Positions 1-7,334 of a stretch of 52,183 nt of DNA are shown here, one piece after another. The translations under genes were made by a program, and so were the position numbers. Position 1 is the stretch's first letter. Every line of letters begins with the position of its first letter. The notes under the pieces are model-generated. The model did no database searches, was not told where the DNA came from, and saw only the letters and a list, made by a program, of their open reading frames with translations. This DNA comes from an uncultured Legionella sp. (lineage in GTDB: Bacteria > Pseudomonadota > Gammaproteobacteria > Legionellales > Legionellaceae): assembly GCF_937871865.1 (NCBI RefSeq), contig NZ_CALMPD010000151.1, positions 1 to 52,183 of the forward strand, given 5' to 3'.

Positions 1-23
1 GAACAATCAGACAGAAACGCCGC

Positions 24-395
24 CTAATGCTGTACACCACTTTTGACAATAACTCGTTGCTCTTCGTTTGCATGTTTGCTGGCAAGTACTAATTCAGCCT
101 GAAATTTAAATTTTTCAAGAGAGGCAAAATCGTAGTATTCCGTTAGTGCCCTCCATCCATGGCCTTGTAATGCATAATGTTCAAAATTAGTCATTTCATA
201 CAAAGCATCTATTTCATCACCTTGACTTAAAACTGATTTAATAGCATTGTAAAAATTTTCATTTCCTGTCTCTATTGCTTCTTTAATTTTAACATTAGAA
301 AAATCAATAAAAATTCCTATAGAATGGGTTTGATAGCCCATTCGTCCAAATTGAAAAGGGAATTCATTAACTTCGATATTCATAGAGTATGACAT
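24..395 (-). CDS. Hypothetical protein, 123 aa
   Basis: I do not recognise this protein. It is an intact 123-residue frame with a credible ribosome site (AGGA about 8 nt before the ATG), and it is soluble: no signal peptide and no membrane segment. The middle is acidic and aromatic, with a YDFASLEKFKFQAELV stretch near the C-terminus. It lies alone on the minus strand beside another small minus-strand gene. Coding is supported by frame length and ribosome site only. Confidence 0.55.
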   Translation of the reverse strand: MSYSMNIEVNEFPFQFGRMGYQTHSIGIFIDFSNVKIKEAIETGNENFYNAIKSVLSQGDEIDALYEMTNFEHYALQGHGWRALTEYYDFASLEKFKFQAELVLASKHANEEQRVIVKSGVQH

Positions 396-449
396 ATAAG
401 TATTCCTGATAATTATTATTAGTTCTTGGTGGCACTTGAGATGGTTGTA

Positions 450-806
450 TTAATCTGGTGGGTTCCAGGGATCTATTCCTTGTTGCATCAAAATATAGGG
501 ATCATGTTCATCTACTTTAGACTGAATTTTATCTACCTGGTTAGCTAATTCATATACATAAGATTCTAGCTCATGTAATCGGTCTGCAACATCATGCACA
601 TAGGATTTCGGGTTATTATCATAGGACATATCATTAATCTCTTCTTGGTGATCAAGCATTGATTGCATAGTATTCCAATCTTTGTAGCCATTTATCTTTG
701 CTATAGCTTGTAAGCAAGATGAGTGTGAAATATTGCTATGCTTTTCATTTAGGAATGTTTTAAGTAGGTTGGCTTGTTTTTTAACGGATTCTATAGACAA
801 CATCAT
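450..806 (-). CDS. Small glyoxalase-superfamily-like (Glyoxalase_8 type) protein
   Basis: The 118-residue product has an N-terminal segment (about residues 5-50) with the pattern KxxAKxLKxxL...SSCLQAIAKINGYKDWNTM. The xxGYKDWNT signature is typical of small plasmid and phage proteins annotated as glyoxalase-superfamily (PF20066-like). Their function is not established. The C-terminal half is a predicted coiled coil (DRLHELESYVYELANQVDKIQ), which could mediate oligomerisation. GAGGAAC lies just before the ATG. No metal-binding site is evident, so enzymatic activity should not be assumed. Confidence 0.6.
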   Translation of the reverse strand: MMLSIESVKKQANLLKTFLNEKHSNISHSSCLQAIAKINGYKDWNTMQSMLDHQEEINDMSYDNNPKSYVHDVADRLHELESYVYELANQVDKIQSKVDEHDPYILMQQGIDPWNPPD

Positions 807-1270
807 AAGTTCCTCATCAATTGGGAAAAAATACCAGTGTCTGCGTTATGGATTCCCTTTATGATTCAGAATAAAGATAACTACCAATAAACTTGTTGAT
901 TAAACTATTTACCATTTCCTTTATAGGATGCAGACGGATGGGTCAGTTTCAAACCTAGCAAGATTGTTTCATTTTTTGAAAATAGTGTCAAATATATTCT
1001 CTATTCGAGTTGAAAAATAGCTTTTAAAGATACTTATGCACATGCACATGATTTTTGGAGTTCCTGGCTAGAAAGTATTAGAGGTTAACGGTTCTGTGAC
1101 ATAAAACTGATGGCTGGTTAATATATTCTATCAAGTAAAGAGATGGTATTTTACGTGCAGCTATTAAACGTTGTAAAATCAGATTTAGTTATCAAATATT
1201 ATGATGAAGGGTTCATGGTTGTTGGTTGAAAACAACATACAGTACTCATCAAATCACCTTTAGGCTGAAC
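807..1270. other. Intergenic stretch, no gene seen
   Basis: An AT-rich gap of about 460 bases between the divergent genes at 806 (minus) and 1271 (plus). I see no convincing coding frame. It holds a short GCACAT direct repeat near 1036-1050 and a GTTGTTGG...CAAC inverted repeat just before the MazG-like gene. Promoters for both flanking genes presumably lie here, but none stands out. Confidence 0.4.
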
Positions 1271-1651
1271 ATGGATTTTTTGGATAAAATTAGTGCTCTG
1301 GAGGAAGAAGCCTCCCAATTTGGTTTCAAGTGGCAAAGTGCCGACCAAATCATGACTCAAATCCACAGTGAGTGTGATGAAATCAAAGAGCATCTTGAAC
1401 ATGATCCTTCTAAAGCGAATCAAACTGCTTTGCAAGAAGAAATTGGCGATTTACTCCATGCAGTGTTTTCCCTGTGTATTTTTTGCAAGTTAAGTCCCCG
1501 AGTAACCCTTGGGCAATCATTAACGAAATTTGAAAGGCGATTACGTGCGGTTAAACTGATTGCTGAAGAGCGTGAGTTGATTAACCTAGAAGGCTTGCCC
1601 TTTGATGAATTGATGCATATTTGGGATAAGGCTAAAGAGTTAGTTGGTTAA
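1271..1651 (+). CDS. MazG-like nucleotide pyrophosphohydrolase
   Basis: This is a single-domain all-alpha NTP pyrophosphohydrolase of the MazG/dUTPase-like superfamily (126 aa), expected to hydrolyse (d)NTPs to the monophosphate and pyrophosphate. The sequence shows FKWQSADQIMTQIHSECDEIKEHL followed by LQEEIGDLLHAVFSL, which is the ExxE...EExxD metal-binding arrangement of the family. I chose the ATG at 1271 because it has AGG about 7 nt upstream and the family begins near this point; the frame stays open to 1226. Standalone MazG proteins are common on mobile elements, where house-cleaning or stress roles are proposed. It is monocistronic here. Confidence 0.8.
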   Translation: MDFLDKISALEEEASQFGFKWQSADQIMTQIHSECDEIKEHLEHDPSKANQTALQEEIGDLLHAVFSLCIFCKLSPRVTLGQSLTKFERRLRAVKLIAEERELINLEGLPFDELMHIWDKAKELVG

Positions 1652-2072
1652 CGGTGGTTTTTGTTTTGTGCCTGTGCGCAGCTGTAAATGCCATTGATTT
1701 GAGTTCATCCTTGAACTCGCTAGTGTCTCAACATCCTGTCAACATCTCAGCTGCGCCAAACAAATTCAGTATAGCTTTTCTACACTATTAAGGCATTAAC
1801 CAAGATGCTGTTTATTATGTAAGACATTTCTTGGGGGTAATTTGCTATTAAGTAGTGATTAATGCTCTATTTTTAGTCAAGTTTAATTTGGTCATATAAT
1901 CATCATTGCCTGAATCGCTGTAAGCATCATTTGATCATCCTCTTTAATTTCTTGAAACAAAGCATAACCGATTAAACTTTGAATTAGCATCAATGCAGAA
2001 AAAAACAAAGTCACTTTTACTTTAAAATTGAGCATGACAGTCAAATTCCTTAAAAGCGGCATGAACAAATTT
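1652..2072. other. Intergenic stretch with one possible small ORF
   Basis: Between the MazG-like gene and the 273-aa minus-strand gene. An 8-bp inverted repeat, CGCAGCTG (about 1677) and CAGCTGCG (about 1748), frames the first part. The only possible coding frame is the 47-codon minus-strand ORF listed separately. I see no RNA gene. Confidence 0.4.
1892..2035 (-). CDS. Possible small single-span membrane protein, 47 aa
   Basis: A short frame immediately downstream, in the same direction, of the 273-aa gene. It starts MLNFKVKVTLFFSALMLIQ, so one hydrophobic segment near the N-terminus is followed by a short hydrophilic tail. AAGGAA lies about 10 nt before the ATG, a little far. It may be the last gene of the 3193-to-2073 operon. 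No family recognised, and a chance frame cannot be excluded. Confidence 0.35.
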   Translation of the reverse strand: MLNFKVKVTLFFSALMLIQSLIGYALFQEIKEDDQMMLTAIQAMMII

Positions 2073-2894
2073 TCAAATTACTCGATTGAATTGTGTGATT
2101 CTATCAATAAGTGACTTATTTTTCTCTAGCTTTTGAGCTTTACTAAGAAGTACTTCTTTTGAAAACTCTTCTTTCAGTAAAGGCTTTGCCCAAAGCATAA
2201 ATAGATCGTCACTAGACAGCATAGAATTAAGAGGATCGCTTCGTTCATCGATTAGAATATCTATAGCGCAGCACACCAACCACTTTGATGGGACGGTTTC
2301 CCCTTCGGCCATTCCTTTAATTGCCAAGGGCGAGTAACTTTTATCTTTGTTATATAAATCCTTGGCTTTAAGGTGTAGTTTTTCAGAGCGGTTGTGAATG
2401 GCTTGCAGTTCTGCAAATACGGCTTTAATTTGAGGGCTAAAATCAATTTTTTTATACTCAGCAAGATTGGCGCGATCTAACAAGGCAAGGGCTTGTTCTT
2501 TGGCATGACCTGATAGTTTACTGGTGGCTATTTTAATTTGCTGAATCATGCTTGTAATCATCGAATCAAACACATTGAGTTCCACTTTTTCTTTATGGCA
2601 CAGGATTTCAATTTGTTCTAAAGTATTTAGGAATTCATAAGGAAGGCGAAAACGAAAGTCTGTCAGTGTGTTTGCAGGGGAAGGGTTTAAATGCTCATAA
2701 ACGGCAGTAACGTTTTGCATGAATTGTTTAAGCTCAATGGTTTGTTCAGAAGATAGTAAGTCCCATCCATCAAAAGCATCTGGGGCATCAATATGAAAAG
2801 AGCCATAAATGGTTTTTAAGTCGATTGATTTGACGTAAACCCGTGGAGGTCTACGTAAATTTTGTTTAATTTCAAGTCGTAATAGTTTTTTCAT
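2073..2894 (-). CDS. Hypothetical plasmid protein, paralogue of 13482-14300
   Basis: A 273-aa protein of unknown function. It is clearly homologous along its whole length to the product of 13482-14300. Both start MKKL with the pattern RPPRVYVxSxDxKTxYGSF, share FRxRLPxxFxxTLxxxxxLC, and share a C-terminal SKWLVxCAIDIL block followed by LFLWAxPLL. It is mainly alpha-helical and soluble, with no catalytic motif I can name. Its ATG overlaps the stop of the upstream 100-aa gene (ATGA), so the two are translationally coupled under the promoter at 3234-3261. Two diverged copies on one replicon suggest a module duplication or two acquisitions. Confidence 0.75.
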   Translation of the reverse strand: MKKLLRLEIKQNLRRPPRVYVKSIDLKTIYGSFHIDAPDAFDGWDLLSSEQTIELKQFMQNVTAVYEHLNPSPANTLTDFRFRLPYEFLNTLEQIEILCHKEKVELNVFDSMITSMIQQIKIATSKLSGHAKEQALALLDRANLAEYKKIDFSPQIKAVFAELQAIHNRSEKLHLKAKDLYNKDKSYSPLAIKGMAEGETVPSKWLVCCAIDILIDERSDPLNSMLSSDDLFMLWAKPLLKEEFSKEVLLSKAQKLEKNKSLIDRITQFNRVI

Positions 2895-3193
2895 TTTATT
2901 GTCTCAAGCAAGGTAAGTTGCGGATTTATGTAATCATTCGAGGCGGTATTCATTGAATCGTTGAGGCTGCTATAAACGGCATTAACTGTTAAATGTTTAA
3001 AGTATTCTCTACCAGGCATATCGTTTTTTTTAGATATAGGTGGTCGAACATTGTAGGCTGCGTTTCTCATTGTAAAACAGGGTTTAAAATCTCTTGGGAT
3101 AGGTGTTGATGTATTTCGGCCATGCAAGTAAATAAGGCTATTGAGTCGAGTATTAAACTCAGGTGGCACTTTCGTTTGGTTTGTGGCAATCAT
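2891..3193 (-). CDS. Hypothetical protein, 100 aa
   Basis: First gene of a two-gene minus-strand operon; its TGA overlaps the ATG of the 273-aa gene. The product is polar, basic in the middle (PISKKNDMPGREYFKH), and lacks membrane segments or a recognisable motif. The strong promoter upstream (TTGACA, 16 nt, TACAAT) and the tight coupling support real expression. The second gene copy at 14300 is preceded by an unrelated, frameshifted gene rather than by a homologue of this one. Function unknown. Confidence 0.55.
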   Translation of the reverse strand: MIATNQTKVPPEFNTRLNSLIYLHGRNTSTPIPRDFKPCFTMRNAAYNVRPPISKKNDMPGREYFKHLTVNAVYSSLNDSMNTASNDYINPQLTLLETIK

Positions 3194-3233
3194 GGTATGA
3201 CTCTTTCCCTCATTGTCCTTATTGACCCATTCT

Positions 3234-3261
3234 ATTGTAGCAGTAGGCGCAACAATGTCAA
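3234..3261 (-). promoter_or_regulatory. Sigma70-type promoter of the 3193-to-2073 operon
   Basis: On the minus strand, TTGACA (3256-3261), a 16-nt spacer and TACAAT (3234-3239) form a near-consensus promoter reading toward the 100-aa gene. It diverges from the promoter of the gene at 3380. Confidence 0.65.
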
Positions 3262-3280
3262 TATATTATATGTAATAAAA

Positions 3281-3354
3281 ACATCTATAAATAAGATGTT
3301 ATATATTTACTTTTAGCGGCTAATTTGCCATAATGTAGTTGTTCACTTAGGAAC
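3281..3354 (+). promoter_or_regulatory. Bipartite promoter/operator of the 3380 gene
   Basis: An inverted repeat ACATC-N9-GATGT (3281-3299) ends 6 nt before a -35 (TTTACT, 3306-3311). A 17-nt spacer leads to the -10 (CATAAT, 3329-3334). After 6 more nt comes the operator-like GTTCACTTAGGAAC (3341-3354) over the expected start point. The same geometry recurs at 3897-3970, 5725-5798 and 14755-14840. Confidence 0.7.
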
Positions 3355-3379
3355 ATAAATGATAACAATAAGGAAATTT

Positions 3380-3685
3380 ATGAATCACAACTCCCTTCAA
3401 ATTGGTTCTATCCTGTATGCAAGCTGGGGATACGATCAAACAAATATAGATTTTTACGAAGTGACCAAGCTTATTGGTCGCACCACTTTGGAATTACGAG
3501 AGCTAGAACAAGAATTAATTTCTGATGGCTTCGGTCTTAGTGGAAAAACGAAACCAATCCCCGGTAATTATATAAGCCCGCCTTTTAGAAAAAGAATTAA
3601 CATGCATGGTTCAGTGAAGATTGATGAAGTCAGTAGGGCTAGTCTTTGGTCTGGCGAGGCACTTTACTACTCATCATATGCATAA
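3380..3685 (+). CDS. Hypothetical plasmid/phage-type protein with ASWGYDQTNIDFY motif
   Basis: A 101-aa protein of a small family seen on plasmids and phages. The signature is YASWGYDQTNIDFYEVTKLIGRTTLELREL, followed by a basic segment around PPFRKRINMHGSVKID. No function is known to me. I place the start at 3380 rather than the upstream in-frame ATG at 3359 because AAGGAA sits directly before 3380 and the conserved part begins there. It is driven by the bipartite promoter that also precedes the antirestriction and DUF932 genes, so it probably belongs to the same early-expressed set. Confidence 0.7.
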   Translation: MNHNSLQIGSILYASWGYDQTNIDFYEVTKLIGRTTLELRELEQELISDGFGLSGKTKPIPGNYISPPFRKRINMHGSVKIDEVSRASLWSGEALYYSSYA

Positions 3686-3706
3686 CGCACGTAATCGCAT
3701 ATCAAC

Positions 3707-3729
3707 GGAAAGAGGTTATGTCCTCTTTC
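3707..3729 (+). terminator. Hairpin after the 3380 gene
   Basis: Perfect 8-bp arms GAAAGAGG (3708-3715) and CCTCTTTC (3722-3729) with a 6-nt loop, about 20 nt after the stop codon. There is no long T tract, so it may be an attenuating or mRNA-stabilising hairpin rather than a full terminator. Confidence 0.4.
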
Positions 3730-3760
3730 TGTTAATAAATGAATTGATAAGGATATTGTT

Positions 3761-3883
3761 ATGATTAAAAAAATTAGGGTTAAATTTTATTTTCTTTTTC
3801 TGGATGTTGGCCATGCTTTTAAGAGGAAGAAGCATAAAAAGAAAATGATGCATTATTATTTGGGTATCAAGTGCTCTAGCTAA
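3761..3883 (+). CDS. Possible small basic peptide, 40 aa
   Basis: A short frame with AAGGA about 8 nt upstream of its ATG. It encodes MIKKIRVKFYFLFLDVGHAF followed by a lysine/histidine-rich tail and KCSS. It lies between the 3380 gene and the promoter of the antirestriction gene. No family is recognised; support is only the ribosome site and position. Confidence 0.35.
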   Translation: MIKKIRVKFYFLFLDVGHAFKRKKHKKKMMHYYLGIKCSS

Positions 3884-3896
3884 AATAAATATAAAA

Positions 3897-3970
3897 ACAT
3901 CATAAAAATAGATGTTTTTTATTGAAATTTTCAGGTTGTTTTGAGATACTGTATTTGTTCACTCAGGAAC
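3897..3970 (+). promoter_or_regulatory. Bipartite promoter/operator of the ardB-like gene
   Basis: ACATC-N9-GATGT (3897-3915), 6 nt, -35 TTGAAA (3922-3927), 17-nt spacer, -10 GATACT (3945-3950), 6 nt, then the operator GTTCACTCAGGAAC (3957-3970). All distances match the other copies exactly, which argues for one shared regulator or pair of regulators. Confidence 0.75.
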
Positions 3971-3995
3971 ATAATAGAAAAATAAGGAGCTTCAC

Positions 3996-4415
3996 ATGAA
4001 TACTGAAAGACAACAATTCCTCATTCAATCCCAATTAATTTCAGACAATCAACGATTAGCCTTTCTTCCTAAGCATTTAAATAAAGAATACTTAAGCTTT
4101 GAATCCATGGTATACCGAACCATGGGTACTATTTGCAACTCATACAATGGTGGGTATTGGGATTTCTATGAGCTGAGTAATCATGGTTTTTATATGGCAC
4201 CCCAATCAGATGAGTCATTCCATGTTTTTATTCACGGTAATGGCTATGAGGGAAGCGTATCTTGTGATGCAGCGGGTATTATCGCTACAACCTACGCTCT
4301 AAATAATCTTGCATGGCGTACCGAATCAGATGAAATAATTGATAAATATTACGCCTTGTTAGACTTTGCCCGACAACATCACGAATTTAAAGAAATCTTT
4401 GCAGCAATTGATTAA
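3996..4415 (+). CDS. ardB: Antirestriction protein, ArdB/KlcA family
   Basis: A 139-aa protein of the ArdB/KlcA family (PF03230). Members inhibit type I restriction enzymes in vivo and protect an incoming plasmid. The family pattern is plain: RLAFLPKHL near residues 20-30, then ESMVYRTMGTICNSYNGGYW, FYELSNHGFYMAP, VHGNGYEG-like HGNGYEGSVS, and the AxGIxATxYALN block ending near DFARQHHEFKEIF. Length is normal for the family. It sits behind a bipartite promoter and a strong terminator follows. Its presence among coordinately controlled genes fits a leading-region role, with early expression in a recipient cell. Confidence 0.92.
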   Translation: MNTERQQFLIQSQLISDNQRLAFLPKHLNKEYLSFESMVYRTMGTICNSYNGGYWDFYELSNHGFYMAPQSDESFHVFIHGNGYEGSVSCDAAGIIATTYALNNLAWRTESDEIIDKYYALLDFARQHHEFKEIFAAID

Positions 4416-4421
4416 ATCCGT

Positions 4422-4456
4422 CCCCACGACAAAGCGATTATTTGTTGTGGGGTTTT
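4422..4456 (+). terminator. Rho-independent terminator after ardB
   Basis: Arms CCCCAC(G)ACAAA and TTTGT(T)GTGGGG form a long GC-capped stem with one internal mismatch, followed by TTTT. It starts 7 nt after the ardB stop. Confidence 0.8.
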
Positions 4457-4484
4457 AACCGAGATGAATAAAGAGGGATGTAAC

Positions 4485-4760
4485 ATGCAATTATATTTAT
4501 TCCATGGAAGAAAAACACCTGATGAGCATTTGCAAGATTGGGGTTTTGATGGTCCAACCATTAACGAAATTACTAGTTTAACTGGCACATACGGTGAAAT
4601 GTATGTTCACTTTGAAAATGAGCAACACCTTTATAAAGCACAAAAGCAAACGGGGTGGGATTTATTTGGAGATTTTGCATTGGCTGTGAGGTTTCAAGAG
4701 GATCTAGTCCAAACGATAGATGGGTATTACGGGGATTGGGATTTAACTCAAGGTAATTAA
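4485..4760 (+). CDS. Small plasmid protein, paralogue of 15759-16025
   Basis: A 91-aa acidic protein starting MQLYLFHGRKTPDEHLQDWGFDGP. It shares its layout with the product at 15759: LYHGRxTPxxxxxDWGFxG, a central TYG...V.F, TGWDxxGD, and a C-terminal DGYxGDWxL. The family occurs on many conjugative plasmids and has no assigned function that I know. I chose the ATG at 4485 because GAGGGA precedes it with good spacing and it aligns with the paralogue's start. Expression is probably read-through from the ardB promoter or an unseen local one. Confidence 0.7.
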   Translation: MQLYLFHGRKTPDEHLQDWGFDGPTINEITSLTGTYGEMYVHFENEQHLYKAQKQTGWDLFGDFALAVRFQEDLVQTIDGYYGDWDLTQGN

Positions 4761-4773
4761 AAATTAGCTAGGT

Positions 4774-4802
4774 GGCAGAACCTTCCGAATAGAAGTTCTG
4801 CC
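4774..4802 (+). terminator. Intercistronic hairpin
   Basis: GGCAGAAC(C)TTC and GAAGTTCTGCC pair with a single bulge, soon after the stop of the 91-aa gene. No T tract follows, so a stabilising or processing role is as likely as termination. Confidence 0.4.
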
Positions 4803-4829
4803 AATTAAGATTAATTATAGGGATATGTC

Positions 4830-5030
4830 ATGAATTTAATTGAATATGTTGCTCAAGTGATGGGTGAGGATGAAGAACATAGTGACAAACAATCAGAATA
4901 TCTGATGGAACTTTATAGAAAGAGTCAGGATCAACATGAAATAGATTCTGTCTTTATTTGCTTGTGTGGCTACTCACTTAAATCATTAATTGAGATGGTG
5001 AGCGATTGCTCAGCTTGCAAAAATATATAA
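4830..5030 (+). CDS. Hypothetical protein, 66 aa
   Basis: A short acidic protein (MNLIEYVAQVMGEDEEHSD...) with a small cysteine group near the C-terminus (FICLCGY and SDCSACKN). AGGGATA precedes the ATG. It lies 18 nt before the toxin-antitoxin pair and may share its transcript. No family recognised. Confidence 0.5.
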   Translation: MNLIEYVAQVMGEDEEHSDKQSEYLMELYRKSQDQHEIDSVFICLCGYSLKSLIEMVSDCSACKNI

Positions 5031-5048
5031 AATTTTATATAATTAACT

Positions 5049-5378
5049 ATGAAAAGAATAATATGGTTAGGCTCTAGTTACGATGAACTGCTGGAGTTCT
5101 CTAAACAGGCAAAACAAGTAGCCGGATATAATCTGGATAGAGTGCAACGTGGTTTAGAACCGGCAGATTGGAAGCCAATGGCTTCCATCGGAAAAGGTGT
5201 TAAAGAAATACGAATTCATGTTGAAAATGAGTATCGTGTGATTTATGCCGCCCAATTTGCAGACGGCATTTATATTTTGCATGCGTTTATTAAAAAGACT
5301 CAAAAAACGAGCCAAAAAGATATTGAACTGGCAAAAAAGCGATTTAAAGAGATAGCTCAATATAAGAGCGAGGTATAA
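5049..5378 (+). CDS. RelE/ParE-superfamily toxin, phage Gp49-like (HigB type)
   Basis: A 109-aa protein of the Gp49-like/HigB family (PF05973), expected to be a ribosome-dependent mRNA interferase. Visible signatures are the N-terminal LGSSYDELLEFSKQAKQVAGYNLDRVQ helix pair, KEIRIHVENEYRVIYAAQF (the RelE-fold beta core), and IYILHAFIKKTQKTSQKDIELAKKRF, the typical HAFxKKxxKTPxxDIxxAxxR ending. The toxin comes first and the antitoxin starts 2 nt after its stop, the usual HigBA order. It probably stabilises the plasmid by post-segregational killing. Confidence 0.88.
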   Translation: MKRIIWLGSSYDELLEFSKQAKQVAGYNLDRVQRGLEPADWKPMASIGKGVKEIRIHVENEYRVIYAAQFADGIYILHAFIKKTQKTSQKDIELAKKRFKEIAQYKSEV

Positions 5379-5379
5379 A

Positions 5380-5670
5380 ATGACTACTCATGAAACAAAA
5401 GGAAGTATCTTTGATGATTTAGGTTTTGATAGCACTGAAGCTGAGAATTTAAAAATTCGAGCTTCTCTGATGCGTGCTATAGAACAATATATTAAAGATC
5501 ATCACTTAACCCAAGCCATGGCTGCAAAAGTTCTGGGTGTATCTCAGCCGAGAATTAGTGATTTAAAACGAGGTATGATTCAAAAATTCACAATTGATAT
5601 GTTAGTGAATATGTTGGCAAAAGCCCACGTTTCCGTTTCTTTGGTTATTAATGATCGAGTTGCTGCTTAG
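5380..5670 (+). CDS. XRE-family antitoxin (HigA-like)
   Basis: A 96-aa helix-turn-helix protein of the type paired with Gp49-like toxins (HTH_37-like). The HTH is at about residues 45-65: LTQAMAAKVLGVSQPRISDLKRG. The C-terminal SLVINDRVAA matches the family ending. It should neutralise the upstream toxin and repress the shared promoter. It is coupled to the toxin with a 1-nt gap. A role in regulating the nearby bipartite promoters is possible but unproven. Confidence 0.88.
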   Translation: MTTHETKGSIFDDLGFDSTEAENLKIRASLMRAIEQYIKDHHLTQAMAAKVLGVSQPRISDLKRGMIQKFTIDMLVNMLAKAHVSVSLVINDRVAA

Positions 5671-5724
5671 TCACAATACTAAGTTAACGATTTTGTTATA
5701 CATTTACAACCAATGATATTAAAA

Positions 5725-5798
5725 GCATCTAAATAAAAGACGTATTTAATTGACTTTTATTCCTAGTTTTGTCATAATGTACTTGTTCGTTTAGGAAC
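5725..5798 (+). promoter_or_regulatory. Bipartite promoter/operator of the truncated DUF932 gene
   Basis: GCATC-N9-GACGT (5725-5743), 6 nt, -35 TTGACT (5750-5755), 17-nt spacer, -10 CATAAT (5773-5778), 6 nt, operator GTTCGTTTAGGAAC (5785-5798). Same spacing as the promoters of the 3380, ardB and 14869 genes. Confidence 0.75.
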
Positions 5799-5825
5799 AT
5801 TAAAGAAAACATAGGAGAAGAAATC

Positions 5826-6389
5826 GTGTTACCCATCTTGTCTAAAGAAAAATTATTTAAATTAGCTCCTTCCATATTCACCCAAGCCAGCTCTCATAAA
5901 ACAAGCAATAAGTACGCACCCATCTCAACAGAGCAAATCATTGATAAATTAATGTCAGAAGGATTCTTCCCAACATGGGCAACTCAGACCATGAGCCAAC
6001 GTCAAGAATCTAAAGCATTTGCAAAACATATGCTTCGTTTTCAACGTCATGACGCCTTACAAAATAATCAAGGGCTTTACCCAGAGCTTGTTCTTATCAA
6101 CTCACATGATGGACTGTCTTCCTATCGTTTAATGGCGGGTCTTTTTCGTCTTGTGTGTGGCAATGGAATGATTGCGGGGCAAGCGTATAACGAGATCAGA
6201 ATTAAACATCAGGGTGATGTTATTGGAAATGTTATTGAAGGCACTTACAAAGTGATTGAAACAGCGAATCAGATGCTGGATGTTTCTGATGATATGGCCT
6301 CAATTCATTTGAATGCTGATGAAAAAGGGGTTCTACACGGGAAGGTACGAAATTTCCCGGCACAACCTTACAACCCTTTACCAGTCTAG
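5826..6389 (+). pseudogene. DUF932 gene truncated by an inverted-repeat element
   Basis: Codons 1-167 are closely similar to the intact DUF932 protein at 14869-15672 (start MLPILSKEKLFKLAPSIFTQ, then GLYPELVLINSHDG and FRLVCGNGMI). At base 6327 the frame enters the inverted-repeat element, adds about 20 foreign residues and stops. The remaining 100 codons of the family, including the block before the C-terminal KMMEMKR, are not found beyond the element, so a deletion accompanied or followed the insertion. It starts with GTG behind AGGAGAAG. DUF932 proteins are common on plasmids and phages; their function is unknown. Confidence 0.85.
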
Positions 6390-7040
6390 GCTACAGCCAA
6401 TAAATTGATTTTCCATTGACTACCAAAATCTTCATAACTTTATGTAAATTAATATATTTATTGGTTTTATAAATTTCATATATTGTTATCAATTTTTGAA
6501 AACTGGAAAAACATCAATAAGTGATGTTTCTGGCCATGCTTTTTTTAAATAATTAAATAATCGTGTAGAAGCTTCTCTTAATTCTGGCAGGTGACCTGTC
6601 ATCCAGGAACAGGAAATAAATGCTTCAAGTCTGGATAATCTTCTTGGCCGAAAAGTATTTTTATCTGGATCCCATTGAGATTCCATATCTACAGGGCCAT
6701 TTGGACAAATCCATTCGTTTTCCAATAAATTCATCGCATCAAGCTGTTTAAGTGTTCTAATCAACCAATATGCGCAGGCATAAGTTAACTGTTTAAAATA
6801 AACAGGATCATCAACAGCTAATACAATGCCTAAAATTATTCGACTATCTCCTGTGGCATGGCAACATATTAACTTGATTGGAATATATGAATTTTACAAC
6901 AACAAAGAATGCCTTAATTTACAAGAGGTTATACAAAATTTGATATCAAACGAAAAAATCAATTTATTGGCTGTAGCCTAGACTGGTAAAGGGTTGTTGG
7001 CATGCTCTGGGAAATTTCGTACCTTCCTGAGAATAACCCC
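6327..7040. mobile_element. 714-bp element with 86-bp terminal inverted repeats
   Basis: Bases 6327-6412 and the reverse complement of 6955-7040 match along 86 bp. The inner ~45 bp (CAACCCTTTACCAGTCTAGG and onward) and an outer block (GGAAGGTACGAAATTTCCC) are nearly identical, with divergence between them. Both ends begin GGGGTT. The outermost GGGG resembles Tn3-family ends, but that is inference only. The 5-bp flanks (AAAAA and TATTA) are not a target duplication. The interior carries a 91-codon frame but no transposase, so the element is non-autonomous. It interrupts the DUF932 gene. Confidence 0.75.
6489..6764 (-). CDS. Passenger ORF inside the inverted-repeat element
   Basis: A 91-codon frame from an ATT/TTG-type start region (MIRTLKQLDAMNLLENEWICPNG...). 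The same frame is open for about 45 more codons upstream (to near 6890: ICCHATGDSRIILGIVLAV...DDPVYFKQLTYACAYW) before a TAA, with no good ATG in that stretch. The protein-like composition and the upstream extension suggest a decayed longer gene of about 135 codons whose start is lost. The family is not recognised and there is no clear ribosome site. Confidence 0.4.
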   Translation of the reverse strand: MIRTLKQLDAMNLLENEWICPNGPVDMESQWDPDKNTFRPRRLSRLEAFISCSWMTGHLPELREASTRLFNYLKKAWPETSLIDVFPVFKN

Positions 7041-7334
7041 TATTAAATTAGGATGTTATTTCAAACATAGCACTTAATAATTCTTGCTAGCACTGAGCAC
7101 ATCCTCTTTTGTAAATTAAAGGTTGTGTTTTGGTGTCTTGATGTGTGTAGCGATGTGTAGCAATATTGTTGCTTTTTAATTGCTACGCTAAATCGTCTTG
7201 ATTTGAACCATAAGGAATACTCAATCTTCTTGTATTTACTGGATTTTTATCGCATGAAAAGACAACAGCAGTGCCTTTTCAACGTCAATTGCGTCTATGT
7301 AGCAATTGTAGCAATAATGGGAATTCGATTTTGA
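7041..7334. other. Intergenic stretch with GTAGCAAT repeats
   Basis: No gene seen. GTAGCAAT at 7157-7164 pairs with ATTGCTAC at 7179-7186 (hairpin). Two further direct copies of TGTAGCAAT lie near 7297-7313, just past the 3' end of the DUF3987 gene. The sequence does not continue the interrupted DUF932 gene. Confidence 0.4.

Noticed and set aside
1199..1435. 78-codon minus-strand frame
   Set aside because: Shadow of the MazG-like gene.
6322..7045. Target-site duplication around the inverted-repeat element
   Set aside because: The 5-bp flanks AAAAA and TATTA do not match, and the interrupted gene does not resume.
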